Below are positions 11,483-22,181 of a stretch of 34,656 nt of DNA, piece after piece. The stretch is from Thoreauomyces humboldtii (lineage: Eukaryota; Chytridiomycota; Chytridiomycetes; Spizellomycetales; Powellomycetaceae): assembly GCA_027596035.1 (NCBI GenBank), contig JADGJA010000166.1, positions 1-34,656 on the forward strand, in the 5' to 3' direction. Within the stretch, counting starts at the first letter, position 1; each line of letters opens with the position of its first letter. The notes beneath the pieces were generated by a model. The model was not told the origin of the DNA. It ran no database searches and worked only from the letters and a program-made list of their open reading frames with translations. Made by a program: the position numbers and the translations under genes.

Positions 11483-11689
11483 ACTTTCGGATTCGCGAGC
11501 AAGCCGCTGCAGGTCGCTGTTCGAAAACGATGAGAGAAAACGGTGAGAAAAGTCCCCCGGACGCTCGGACGGGCTGGCAGACGGGCCGGATCCTTGAACT
11601 GCTGTCGAGGTCCAAATCTCCGCCTTGACTCACTTCTGGGGCCCTTTCACCACCCAAAACATCGCACAAGAAACTGATACAGTAATAGC

Positions 11690-13252
11690 ATGGACGGAAA
11701 CAAAGGAGAGGTGATGATCGAGCTGATCAGCATGAGGAAGATGCTTTCCTACTGCTGAAGCAATCCTGCATTTGCTGCCTTCTAGTCTCTTGCTCTACCA
11801 CACTCCCACCTTCAGACCGTTCCGCCAGCTGTTCTGGTCGCCCGAAATCTTGTCAGCCTGAACCTCAGGTAGAGCAAGCACTAAAAGTCATACTCAATGC
11901 ACCAAGATGACTTACTGACATCTCAGTCAGCAACAATCAGCTTACTGCCCTCCCTACCGAGCTCTGCTTGCTAAAAACTTTGAGGATATTGCATTTGAGC
12001 TTCAACCAGTTGAAATCGCTGCCCTCAAACTTCAATCAGCTGTATATCCTGGAAACCCTCTCGCTTGGTGCCAACTCTTTGACTTCCGAGAGCATCGAGA
12101 ACGCCCGGCTCGACAAGCTTGGTCAGCTCACGAAGCTGAATCTAGCGTCCAACGACCTTACCTTCATTCCGGAATCACTGTGCGATGTGGACACGCTCGT
12201 GCACCTGGCGCTGGGCGAAAACATGATCTCGGCCATACCGGACAGCATTGCGCGGTTGGAAAAGTTGGTGAGAGCATGAATGTTGATCGTTCGTGTGTCA
12301 GTATCGAGCACTCTGACCTTCTGACCCCGCATCTACTTCGTTGAATAGGAGTACTTGGGCCTCAATGGGAACAAGCTCACTACAATCAACCGAGCCGTCG
12401 GCAACATCCGCACTTTAAAAGGTCTGGGCGTTGCTATCTATCTGAAATGAAATCCTTGGATAGCGTCTGAAGCTCCTTTGATGGTTCAGGGCTGTCGATC
12501 GCCGACAATCCATTGGTTGATCAAAATGCTGAACTATTGGAACTCAGCAGCATCGTTTCTGTAATCCGTGAGTGCAACCTGGGAAGCATCTAGCGGTTCA
12601 GGAATCTGAGCCTGATGCTCAATCCCATCGACAGATACAATGACCGGGCAGCCCGCTAACGGGGTTGGAGGGGAAACATCGTCGATCATGGGTCCAGGTG
12701 AGTGCTCTGTGCTGCAAGTGGGGTACCCGATCTGGTGTTCGACCAACCTCATCTCCTTGAACAGAAACCGTGATCCAACCTGTCTTTTCCCCCGCCATCA
12801 GCGAACCATTGGCACGAGCTTCGATCGCCATCACCATGCTTCCCGAACCGACCTTCACAGGGGAGGACCGATTCAGCTTTGCAGGCAATGACTCTCCCTC
12901 GTCCCTCTCCTCCATCTCCGAGTCGGATCGAGCGACGCTCAGCGACAGAGATTATCCCACGTCGCCCACGGAAGCGTCGTCACCGGACGTCATTCCCCTC
13001 GTCCTCCCCACCATCGTCGATATACCGTCCGAGATTCATAAGTTCTCTCCCTTGCGTACCGACATCTCGACATTTGTGACGGACGGACCGGAATCGGCAA
13101 AGTCCTCGTCGAGTAGCGCGGTTTCCCCATTCTCCTTGGACTATTACGGTCAGGATGCGTCGAGGGGCTCTTCCCATAGGGACGAGGCAGGTCTAATGAC
13201 AAGCAGGAGAGCATCTCATAACCCCCCACCGCGAGGAACTCTTGATGAATGA
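11690..13252 (+). CDS. Leucine-rich-repeat protein with Ser/Pro-rich tail, seven exons
   Basis: Exons 11690-11710, 11786-11868, 11931-12267, 12349-12421, 12490-12567, 12635-12697 and 12765-13252 join in frame to 380 residues. The first exon is only seven codons. About seven LRRs of roughly 23 residues follow, for example LVSLNLSNNQLTALPTELCL, LRILHLSFNQLKSLPSNF, LTKLNLASNDLTFIPESL and LEYLGLNGNKLTTI, ending in GLSIADNPLV. Several introns fall inside LRR units and splicing restores the repeat, which strongly supports the model. After about residue 195 the protein is Ser/Thr/Pro-rich and probably disordered. There is no signal peptide, kinase or TIR domain. This repeat style is shared by cytoplasmic scaffold proteins such as phosphatase regulators and Ras-binding LRR proteins; the exact role is unknown. 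Confidence 0.82.
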
Positions 13253-13485
13253 GCTTTGGTCGTAATGAATATAACTATCGAGAAACGAAACCATTGTAAC
13301 GTGTCGTTCTGTGACACCTGGCGAAGAGCATCCGCGAGGAACCGCCACCTAATCTGCCTAGAAGGCAGGGCATGTTGTATAAAGGCATTTTAGCTCATAC
13401 TTCCTCTGGGGGCTCAACGCTGATATTTCGACCGCTAATCAGCAATGCATCTGTTCTACCAAGATGTGCTACCCTACAATGGCTC
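13253..13485. other. Convergent 3' region between the LRR gene and RRP43
   Basis: Both flanking genes end here. No gene or clear motif was found. Confidence 0.4.
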
Positions 13486-14730
13486 TTACGGCCTCCCTGG
13501 TCCTGCCGTCGTCGCCGATATCGCCGCGCTAAGCGCCTCCGCTACCACTAAAGCTCGCTCCCTCGCAGATTTGCACGCTCCCACGAGCACGTCCCTAGCC
13601 AAGGCTGTTCCTCCCGGTTTGAGGACGCCGAGGGAATCGTGTGTCTCGGCGTCCAGGACGAATGTGATCTGAGTCGAAAGATGTGGTTCCTCTTCACTGG
13701 TGGGATCCGCGATGAGGATGGTGTTGTCAAAGACGCCAAAGGTTACCGGGATAGGAGTTCGCTTGAGGTCCAGAGGCATCGTCCGCTCGTCAGTCACTCG
13801 TACGGTTGACTCTACGTCGTAAAACCTTGCTTTCGGTAGCCGTGCTAAAGATTCATGAAGGTAAGCCAATGGTCTCCTTGGAAGGTCGATGAACACAGGA
13901 AACGTACTGTGTTTGAGTGCAGCAATAAGCGCGATCATTGCTGCATCCGCAACGTTGCCTCCGTGATTCAAGCAAACGATGTCGATGTAAAGCACCCAGA
14001 CGGCATGTCCTGCCTCAATACAAAGCGTTTGGGTATCAAGCAAATCGCAGCTGCCAATAGAAAGCAGGTTAGTGAATCCTGCCCGGATAGTGTTGAAGAC
14101 AAAATCGTGGCCTACCTTTTGATAACCTGGTCCATGAACTCGCTGATGGTCTGTGCAAGTTCAGGTGGTGGGCCTGGTCGATATTGTGGCGAGCACAATG
14201 GTGGGAGATCAAGGTTCGGTACTGCGTGCATGCGAGGACGGCAGGTAAGTCCCGATGCTACCCATTTCGGCCGTAATTCAAGTCCATGAAGGCTTCCACA
14301 CACCGATGAATCCAGATTTCGGCGCTTCCGGTTTTGGTTCAGTGACTTCCGCTTTCACGCCGCAAATGACCGTGGTGTCACCTATCCGTACCATGGCCGA
14401 CCCATTCGCAGTGCTGATAGACCCTGCGTAGCAGAAATGACCGAGCGGAAATTAGCTCAACGACTTTTGCGGTCGAGTAAAAGGAGCCATTGACGGTGGC
14501 CTCAACGCACCCAAGCTGATCTGTGCCTTCCGAAACTTTTTCAAAGTCCTTCCGTCTGCCCGAACACCTTGCGAAAGGAAGCGTCGGTGATATTCGGCGG
14601 GGTGAATCTTCTTGAAAGTTTCGGGGTCCAGCGAGAAGCCAGCTGAGGCGGGGGCGTCGATGTCCATCGCGGACTGATCTGCAACCGCCGACCCTGCTTT
14701 TGCTGCGTCCTTTGGTCCTGCCATTGTCAT
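13486..14730 (-). CDS. RRP43: Exosome core subunit Rrp43 (EXOSC8-like, RNase PH fold)
   Basis: Subunit of the six-membered RNase PH-like ring of the nuclear and cytoplasmic RNA exosome, which processes and degrades RNA from the 3' end. Exons 14730-14511, 14423-14304, 14221-14116 and 14050-13486 join in frame to 336 residues. Motifs match the EXOSC8/Rrp43 family in order: EYHRRFLSQGVRADGR, GSISTANGSAMVRIG then DTTVICGVKAE, VPNLDLPPLCSPQYRPGPP, GHAVWVLYIDIVCLNHGGN, and FDNTILIADPTSEEE then LGVLKPGG. Each intron interrupts a conserved block that the join repairs. As in other eukaryotic ring subunits the catalytic residues of bacterial RNase PH are not expected. The start may be Met at 14730 or at 14724 (MTM). 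Confidence 0.95.
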
Positions 14731-14941
14731 GTCGGTGCGGATCTGTTGGAGTGTGTCGTGCAGGAAATGTTGGGAGAGGGAGACGCGCACCTTGGGAATT
14801 ATTATATGATCCGTTGGATCCTTGTGGTTTGTTTTTTGGCTTCCCACCGCTGCCCAGCCACTTCGTTAGGTCGGCAGAACAACCCGGCAAGACGACGATT
14901 CCATTTGCACGCAGCACTCCAGCTCTCGTCTTCTGCAACAA
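14731..14941. promoter_or_regulatory. Compact bidirectional promoter of RRP43 and ATP17
   Basis: Only 211 bp separate the two opposite start codons, so both transcripts must start within it. I see no certain TATA box; ttattatatgatc at 14799-14811 is the only A/T-rich patch. Confidence 0.45.
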
Positions 14942-15553
14942 ATGGCTCTGCTGAACAACACCGTCCGCGTCGCATCGAGGGTCGCGGCTTCCTCGGTCCG
15001 CACGTCGGCTCCCATCCGCACGAAGACCTCCCTCATTCCTCCCAATGTCTCCTCCCTCAAGGAGCTTGGCAAGCTCCAGTCGGCTTACCCCCAGGCACAC
15101 CCTGAGATCTTCCTGAAAATGAAGAACTTCTACAAGGCGATTCCCAAGGGCAACCGTGAGCAGACTGCCAGCAAGACCTTCTGGGGAAAGTACTACGAGA
15201 AGTACATTGCAAAGGACTCCTTCGTCCCCGTGTTGCACTTCCTCGGAGTGATGATTCCTACCGGGTGAGTCGAATGTCGTCGTTCATTGCGGAGGGCCAA
15301 TGGACAGGATGTACTGATGAGCGTGTTTCTCAGATACTACATTTCGTACTTCCAGGGAGGAGTAAGTCGCAGGTTGGCCCAGACTGATTGTGCCTCTACG
15401 TTACTGACACCATTTTCGTTTTCCACCCGTTCCCCTCTTTCGTTATCGTTTAGCACTGTAAGTCGTTTGAGTTCTCTCTTTCCACAGGTTGCACAGATAA
15501 ACTCACGAACTCCGTCTTATTTTCCAGACCACCCTCGTTTCGAGTTCCACTAG
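14942..15553 (+). CDS. ATP17: Mitochondrial F1Fo-ATP synthase subunit f (Atp17)
   Basis: Small inner-membrane subunit of the Fo stator/dimer interface. Residues 1-27 form a typical mitochondrial presequence, rich in Arg, Ser and Ala without acidic residues. The family signature follows: LIPPNVSSLKELG, MKNFYKAIPKGN, then a single membrane span (FVPVLHFLGVMIPTGYYISY). Exons are 14942-15264, 15334-15361, a probable 4-nt microexon 15454-15457 and 15528-15553, giving 126 residues that end GGHYHPRFEFH. The microexon has a TTTAG acceptor before it and GTAAGT after it. An alternative that skips it and uses the acceptor at 15487 keeps the same final frame and gives 138 residues. Identity is firm; the exact C-terminus needs a transcript. 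Confidence 0.9.
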
Positions 15554-16096
15554 ATACCAACTCGTGGCGATGGACCAGGAACCGATGACGGCGTGCGAAT
15601 TGCTGCAGAACGCCGGGAACATCTTCCGCATTGCTATCTGTATCTCTCCAGCCAGTTCATTAAGCTGGCATCAGAACATTCGAAACCCCCCAATAGATAT
15701 TGCAACGACTCAGCGGCATCGCTATGGCTTGAAGTGATCTCATGGAGACATGAGGCGTGTGGTCAGGGTCGGTCGCAAGGGCAGACGCACGCTTTAGCCT
15801 TGCCACGTGCGTTTGGAGCATGTGGAGCACGCGGAGGGCTAGATTCTGGTGTTGGGTCCCTGATGAAAGGTTGACTATCGAATGTTGGGCGTATCTGTGC
15901 GATCTCCACACGGCGTGGTAAACGTGTGATGCTACGGTGCTGTTTTCGTTTCCCTGTTCCCTTTATGTTCGCTGCAGGATGGTTATCGCTAGCCGTTGGC
16001 ACGACCTAGGCGAGTTCGCGTATCTTTGATGTTACGGGTAAAAGTACCTTTGAACGCGTTTTTGCACTTGAACTTGCATCTTGGACCACCGTCGCA
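15554..16096. other. Intergenic region before the DUF4385 gene
   Basis: About 540 bp holding the 3' end of ATP17 and the promoter of the next gene. No open frame here shows coding character, and I recognise no motif. Confidence 0.35.
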
Positions 16097-17156
16097 ATGC
16101 CCAAAGCCACTCCCAAAACAAAAGAGCAGCAGGGAAGCAAGCAAGCTCCTGTCACTTCGATGGCACCCGTGACATCTGCATCGCCATCTACATCCTCCGC
16201 AGGTTCGTCTGATGTCCTTAATGGAGCTCCCCCAAAACCGTCAAAAGACACCGCGGACCACAGTTCACCTGAGGCAACTTCGAAAACAGCAGAGAAATCA
16301 TCATCTTCCGCGGGAGTCACGAGGCCCGCAAAGTCGTCCAAACCTGCGGGCCGTGCGCCAAAGTTTCCATACAACTTACCCGTAAGTACGGGCGGTTAGC
16401 ACAGATCCTGATATCGGCTGATAGATATGCCTTGATTCCTAGTACAAGTCCTTGGACCTTCGCAGCAACCCCGAACTTTACCGCGTCGGCCGGGGCGAGG
16501 AGGGCGTTCTATCGGTCGAACCGTACAAATCCGAGCTTCTTCCGCATTGGCGGTTTAAAACTCCGCAGCTTGCCGAAAAGTCATCTGAGACGCTTCTCTT
16601 TCGGTTTCATGGTTACCTGGCGAAGGATGACTTTGTTGGAGCGGACATGGCACGGAAGTTTGTGCAGATGGGATACTCGCGGTCTCTTCGCTATGCTTAT
16701 CACAAAGGCGGGAAAAAGTATCAAAAGGTGGATGGGAACGAGAAGATCGAGTTGCCACGCGACGCGGAGCAGGACGAGGAGAAGGCAGAGTGCGCTAGGA
16801 TCTTTCACGCCGTCCTCGAGCGCATGAAGGCGGATCAAAGGTACCAGGATCTCGAGGCGCAACACAGAGAAAAGTATGATCATCAGGAGATCCCATCCAT
16901 GAGCGGGGACGAAGTGGACGTGAAGGAGGTGGAAAAGGCGAAAACACCCAAAAAAGTCAGCTTGGCGCAACAACGAAAACGGGCTGCCGCCGAAGCTGAA
17001 GACAGCAAGACCGAAGCTGAAGAGCGCCGACCGAAAGGTACTTTTACCGCCGAGGCTGCTCAACCCAAAGCTAAGAAGGCTCGCGCGACTGTAAAGGAAC
17101 CGATAGAACCGCAACGGACGAGCTCCCGGCTACGACACAAAAAGGACCCGGCTTGA
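16097..17156 (+). CDS. DUF4385-family protein with disordered basic tail
   Basis: Two exons (16097-16381 and 16443-17156) give 332 residues. Residues 1-88 are Ser/Thr/Ala-rich and disordered. From about 90 to 205 the protein matches DUF4385: FPYNLPYKSLDLRSNPELY, VGRGEEGVLSVEPYKSELLPHWRFKTP, and DDFVGADMARKFVQMGYSRS followed by YHKGGKKY. The intron cuts the domain just before YKSLDL and the join restores it. The function of this domain is not known; the family occurs in bacteria, phages and some eukaryotes. After residue 240 the protein is Lys/Glu/Ala-rich with nuclear-localisation-like clusters (QQRKRAAAEAE, SSRLRHKKDPA). The basic tail suggests a nuclear, perhaps nucleic-acid-binding protein, but that is inference. 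Confidence 0.85.
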
Positions 17157-17292
17157 ATAAGTCTCAGGTACCAGTGATTAGTTAGACCGAAGGACATTCG
17201 ACAGAAATATGCTATAAGGGACTGGGCCATGAGACTCCTTGGGTTAGAAGACCACCTTGACCGGGATTTGCAACAACGTCAATCACTACTTT

Positions 17293-17654
17293 TCATGGTC
17301 CTTTGATGATAGGAGGGCCCTTGAGCCAGCGCTCTACGTCCCCTGCCTCGAAACGATGTTTCCCCACTATCTCCCCTGGCAGCTCCCCGAGATGCACGAC
17401 AGGTACATCGTAGGTATACTTGCGGAGCCACTGCTTGTGCGCCGGTTCATCGATGTCAATCCGTCGGAGCTCGAAGGGGGTCTGAGTGGGAGATGTTGAG
17501 AAGAGGAGACATGTGGTTAGCTGGCCTAAGTGAGACTTGCCTTTTTCTGCACCGCGATCAGCGTTTCGTTGGCTGCCTCGCAAAGCCCGCAGTACTGACG
17601 CATGAAGAGCGTAAGGACCTTGCTACCAGCCTGAGCGCTTGGGATAGGAGGCAT
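17293..17654 (-). CDS. Glutaredoxin-like (DUF836) small thiol protein
   Basis: A 100-residue protein with the fold of the glutaredoxin-like DUF836 family (yeast YDR286C, human C5orf63), whose biochemical role is poorly known. Exon 1 (17654-17541) gives VLTLFMRQYCGLCEAANE with a CxxC active-site pair at Cys22 and Cys25. Exon 2 (17481-17293) gives ELRRIDIDEPAHKQWLRKYT, then YDVPVVHLGE with the cis-proline of thioredoxin folds, and ends GKHRFEAGDVERWLKG. The 59-nt intron begins GCAAGT rather than GTAAGT, so it is a GC-AG intron; exon 1 and exon 2 join in phase 0 and restore the domain. Length is normal for the family. Confidence 0.86.
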
Positions 17655-18240
17655 GTTTTGTCGCTGGAACTAACTTTGAGCTCCCGCTCAAGGAAACCAG
17701 GCTAACTTTTTTGAACCGAGATTCGCTTGACGGGACGGGGAGTCATCCGCTCACGGGAGGAGGGGAAGGGCGGAGAGAACGATGTGGCTGTGTGTGTCAG
17801 TTCTTGCCCTTCCTTGTCCGACAGAACCGGACACTCGCACCCCACACTTCGGCAGGCAAAAACTCTTCTTTCGCCTTCAGACTGGCCTCCATTACCCACC
17901 CTCAAAAGGTCCGACGGTGCCATTCGCAGAAGAGGTCTAGGCACCGCTCCTTGTCGTGGAAGCCATCCTCGGTGAGTTGGCTAAGCATAGAGCGCCGACC
18001 TTCACATTCACCAAATTCCCGCACCACCGTGCTCAAAAAAGTCCGGGAAACCCCGAAAAAGGTGCGCCGCTTGTCTATACAGTATTTCGCTTATTTCGCT
18101 GCTCCCCACGCGCCCGGGCCCTCCGAAAGGTCATTCCGCTGACCATTCATCCCAAAAAAAGCCTACAGCACCTCGCGTTTCTGTGGTGTTTTCAGTGACG
18201 AAGCTCATAGACCAGGCGTTGTACGACATCAACCGCGCGG
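17655..18240. promoter_or_regulatory. Divergent promoter of the glutaredoxin-like and Ash1-type genes
   Basis: About 590 bp between opposite starts. The stretch includes several A- and C-rich patches (for example 18030-18060) but no motif I can name. An in-frame TAG shortly before 18241 supports that Met as the start of the Ash1-type protein. Confidence 0.35.
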
Positions 18241-21200
18241 ATGGGCCCCACGCGCAGCAGCAAGCGACCGAATCAAGTAATCCTTTTCTCCGAGAACACT
18301 GATCCCAGCACTCAGGCTGAACTGAGGCGGAGCTTGCGAAGATCTCTCCCCGCGGGGAGCGTCCCAAATCCGGTGCCCACTAAGCACGGAAAGAAGAAGG
18401 CTTTGGGAGCGGTCGGAACCAGAAGGTCCTTGAGGTAAGGGGGGCCACCCGACGTTCCAGACTTTCGTAGAGGTTTGGCAACCCGAGCTCATCTTTTTCT
18501 CTTTACAGAGAGATATCGGCGGATCTTGATGATGCCCCTCTCTCGGCTCGTGTTTCGGCCGCCTCCTCTCTTCAGGGTTCGCCCGTAAAGTCTGCTTCCC
18601 TTCCGCGGGGAAGTATGGTCACGGAGGCGCATCTAGCTCACGTTCAAGACAGCATTCGGAAGAAGAAGAGATCCATCCAAACTTCGGTTCCCTCGGAGGT
18701 CGTCTCGCTGGAAGAGGACGCTCTTGTAGTGGAACGAACCACCCGGTCGCGCGCGGCCAGTACAGACGAAGCTTCTCCCGAGTATGTCGATGTGCAGAAG
18801 AAGCGCAAGTCTGCACGGCTATCCGGAATCACCGCGGGGTTTACTTCAGTGGAGAAGGAAGCTCATGCAGTGGGACGAACATCTCGGTCAATTGTGGCCA
18901 GCGCGGACGAAGCCTCTTCCGATAACCGAGATGTTGAGGTGGAGAAGAAGCGCAAATCCACTCGTCTTTCCGGGCTTCTTGCGGCCTTAGAACGAACGTC
19001 CCGGTCACGCGTGGCTAGTGCGGACGAAGGTCCTTTTGATGATGTGGAGCTGCTAATGAAGCGCAAGTCGGTTTATATTACCGGGATTCCCTCCGAGGTC
19101 CACTCACTGGAAGAGTCCGGCATGGACGACAGCTCTTCCGACGATACGGAGGTACAGAAAAGGCGAAAATCCACGCGTCTTTCGGGCATTTCCTCCGATA
19201 CCATTCTCGGCGACGCGCGCTCCGGCCTGGCATCACGTGCGTCGCGCAACACTTCTCCGTATAAACCCGAAGCAAGACGAGAACGCGAATCCGCGCTTCT
19301 GTCCGGCGCATCTTCGGAGCATGCGGAGAATGTGCCGGTCTCTTCAACCGTCTACATATCCGTAGGCCCCGTTCCGCTCATCCCTTCTCGCAAAACAAGA
19401 AGGCAAATCCGCCGTTTCCTCAATTCGCCGCTGCCAGCCATCTTCTCCCACAGCACCGGACCCAAGAAGGATATGGGAACCCTGCTGCTCGAATATGGGG
19501 TCGAGAAAGTCAACACCGACTCGACATCGAAACGGAAATATAAGCGTCGGAAAACAGCTCTCGAACTCCCACCCGCCCTCTGCGCTTGGATGGAAAGGGG
19601 AAGGAGGCGACGATTGGGGAAAGAGGCGGGAGATGCATCAGTCGATGCGAAAATGCCTCGCGTTACGAGCAGGCCGCCAGGCGCTTATGCTAGAGATGCA
19701 GAGAGGAACTGGGCGGGCGAATCCGATGAGCTTTACGCTCGGAAGGATTATCTTCCAGGGGGCATGTATTCTAGCATATTGAAGTACGACACGCCGTTTA
19801 AGCAGGGGCGTAGGGAGTTGCCAGCAGTACCGAGAAATCCGGACCTGCCGGCGTTGCCATTACCGTTGTACTACGGAAAAACGCTCATGGATACTGAAGT
19901 GGACTTTGAGCTGCCGTATGACCTGATGACATTTGCGGAGCATGGTGGTGGTGTCAAGGCGGTGAGTTTATGTGCATCGTTCTGATTGTGGCTGGGCTAA
20001 TGTTATTGGTTGCTGATGTTGCGTTTCTAGATATTCTCAGAGCTTGCGAAGAAACCACCAAGTCAGTTCACGAAGATCTCGAGAAGTGAGTCGGAAACCC
20101 GCTCTTTCTATGACATTCCGGAATGAGGACTCACAATGTGCTTCTTCCTAGATATCTTTGTAGACCGGAAACCGCAAAGGGCAAAAGAAGTCGCCATATG
20201 CCATTGCGAGACGCCCGAGGATGGGTCTGCTGCTTGCCTTGAGAATTGTCTCAACCGGTACGTCTGCGAACAAAACACGCTTCGCTTGGTCGTCATTCTC
20301 TGACTCACATTGCGGGTACAGGTGCATGATGATCGAGTGTTCTCCGAAACACTGCCCAGCGCAGGAAGCCTGCACGAACCAGCGTTTTCGAAACCGCGAG
20401 TCCGTCAAAGACATCAGAGTCGTCTGGGTGAGTCCTTTACGCTTCTTCCAACCGAAATAGCCGCATCCTTCCTATCGTTGCTTACCCGGGATATGAAAAG
20501 ACGGCAGGGCGTGGATATGGTCTCCAGTCAACGACACCCATCATTCGCAACAGTCTGGTCCTGGAATATCGCGGCGAGATCATATCCCAAGAGACGTGCC
20601 GTGATCGCATGAGGGATATGTATGCGGATGAGGAAAACTATTACTTTCTGAACTACGACGGGTCCGAGGTTATCGACGGTTGCAGAAAGGGCACCGACGC
20701 GAGGTTTGTGAACCATAGCTGCGAACCGAACTGTCATATAGAAAAATGGTATTGTTATCATACAGTCTTGAAGCGTTATCCAAGGCCGCAGACGTTAACG
20801 GAAATTGTTTTTGTTTTGATGCAGGATGGTTGATGGGGAGTACTGTGTGGGACTCTTTTCAACGTCGGACATCCCGGCGGATCAGGAGCTTACCTACGAT
20901 TACCGCTTCGAGTCCTTCGGACCCATGCAACCGTGTCTGTGCGGGGCAAGGTCATGTCGTGGTACGATCCTGTACCCGCGTCTGGCACGCTGTTATATCG
21001 CTTACACTGTTGTGTCTTCCTCAAAGGGTTCATCGGCGTCAACAAAAAAGTCGAACGACCCAAAGCAGACTCTTCGGCACCGGCAAAATCGAAACGCAAG
21101 AGCAAGAAACCGACCCGAAAGCAACCGATCGAAGCTGTACAGATCCCAACAGCGGAATCCACTCCATCTTCTTCCTCGAGATCATCACCCGCACTACTAC

Positions 21201-21844
21201 CCGACTCCCCCGTCCCGGAGACGTCAGACTCACGTTCAAGACGTTCCACACGACTCTCACTTCAACCATCCGCATCAATATCCACATCGGACCGGCGAGC
21301 ATCGTCCACGTCAGCCCTAGAACCGCCACCACAATCACAAACACACGCACCACCACCGCCATTTCCGTCGATCACGTACCCGCTACCAGCCCGGGTCGTC
21401 AAACCCAGGAAACCCAAGCCACCCCGGCCTCTCACGGACCGAGAGCTGGCGATCGCGAGACACTGGAAACAGGAACTACGAAATCGTTACGCCAATCTCC
21501 TCAAGCACAGAGGGCTGTACTCTGGCATCGGCGTCTTTTTACCTAGAAACGCCGTCCTGGGTGCCCCCAAGGTCCTCATCACGTCCCCGGTGGGAACGGG
21601 GAAGGGCCCTGGCACCGTGGATGGGGACGGGAGGAGGAGGAGGTCAGGGGCGGTGGCGAAGCTTCACGAAGGGGAGGTCGGTGATACCCCTGCGAAGGAC
21701 GAGCGAGAGGGGAGGCGACCGAGGAGGACGTTAGAGGATGTGTTAGAGGAACTGACCCGAGTTGCCGATGAGAAGATGGATTCTGAGGATGATGATGATG
21801 ATGAGGAGGAGGATGGGTTACCACTCTTCGTGGACGCAAACTGA
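18241..21844 (+). CDS. ash1: Ash1-type SET-domain histone lysine methyltransferase (probably H3K36)
   Basis: Eight exons (18241-18434, 18509-19961, 20031-20085, 20152-20257, 20322-20427, 20501-20748, 20825-20961, 21027-21844) join in frame to 1038 residues. The AWS domain (about 580-635) has the Cys pattern CHCETPEDGSAACLENCLNR then CMMIECSPKHCPAQEAC and TNQRF. The SET domain follows: AGRGYGL, LVLEYRGEIIS, DARFVNHSCEPNCHIEKW and ELTYDYRFESF. The post-SET zinc site is CLCGARSCRGFIG. Order and motifs fit ASH1L/Neurospora ASH1 better than Set2, and no WW or SRI domain is seen. Ash1 enzymes methylate H3K36. Residues 115-315 hold repeated basic motifs (KRKSxRLSG) separated by acidic Ser-rich spacers. 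The tail is disordered, with Ser-rich and acidic stretches. Confidence 0.92.
18660..19330 (+). repeat. Array of degenerate 34-49 residue repeats inside the Ash1-type protein
   Basis: Repeat cores at residues 163-171 (KRKSARLSG), 212-220 (KRKSTRLSG), 249-257 (KRKSVYITG) and 283-291 (RRKSTRLSG), with a more degenerate copy at about 117 (KKKRSIQTS) and another at about 325 (ERESALLSG). Spacers repeat ERTSRSRVASADE-like and PSEVHSLEE-like strings. Confidence 0.85.
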
Positions 21845-22181
21845 AAGTAAATCAGTGAAACAACGGGCATCCTGATCGAAATAAAAGGGGGCTTCTACGC
21901 TTATTCGCCGTCTATCCCTGCTTTTCCCCGTGAGAAACGAGATGGTAAGAATTTGACATTTCGACGTGGGTTGACATTCGCGCGTTTTCTCGAGGTTTCC
22001 CCGAAAATAAGAATCAGCAGCAGCAGCCGCAGCGGTCAAACAAGAATACGATAGCTTTCAAAGGGGCCAGTGTCGACGACCGCCCATCAGCCGCCCGAGC
22101 GTTCCGTCAAGACTGCGAATCCTCTTGACCTCAGCCTGGAGAACTCTGCAGTAGAGCGTAGTTTAGTCTCGCGCAACGGTG
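21845..22181. other. Short intergenic region between the Ash1-type gene and AFI1
   Basis: About 340 bp between two genes on the same strand, holding the 3' end of one and the promoter of the next. A short cagcagcagcagcc run lies at 22016-22029. No gene was seen. Confidence 0.4.

Noticed and set aside
20746..21546. Plus-strand open frame of 266 codons across the SET and post-SET exons
   Set aside because: It reads the wrong frame through exons whose correct frame carries the AWS-SET-post-SET motifs.
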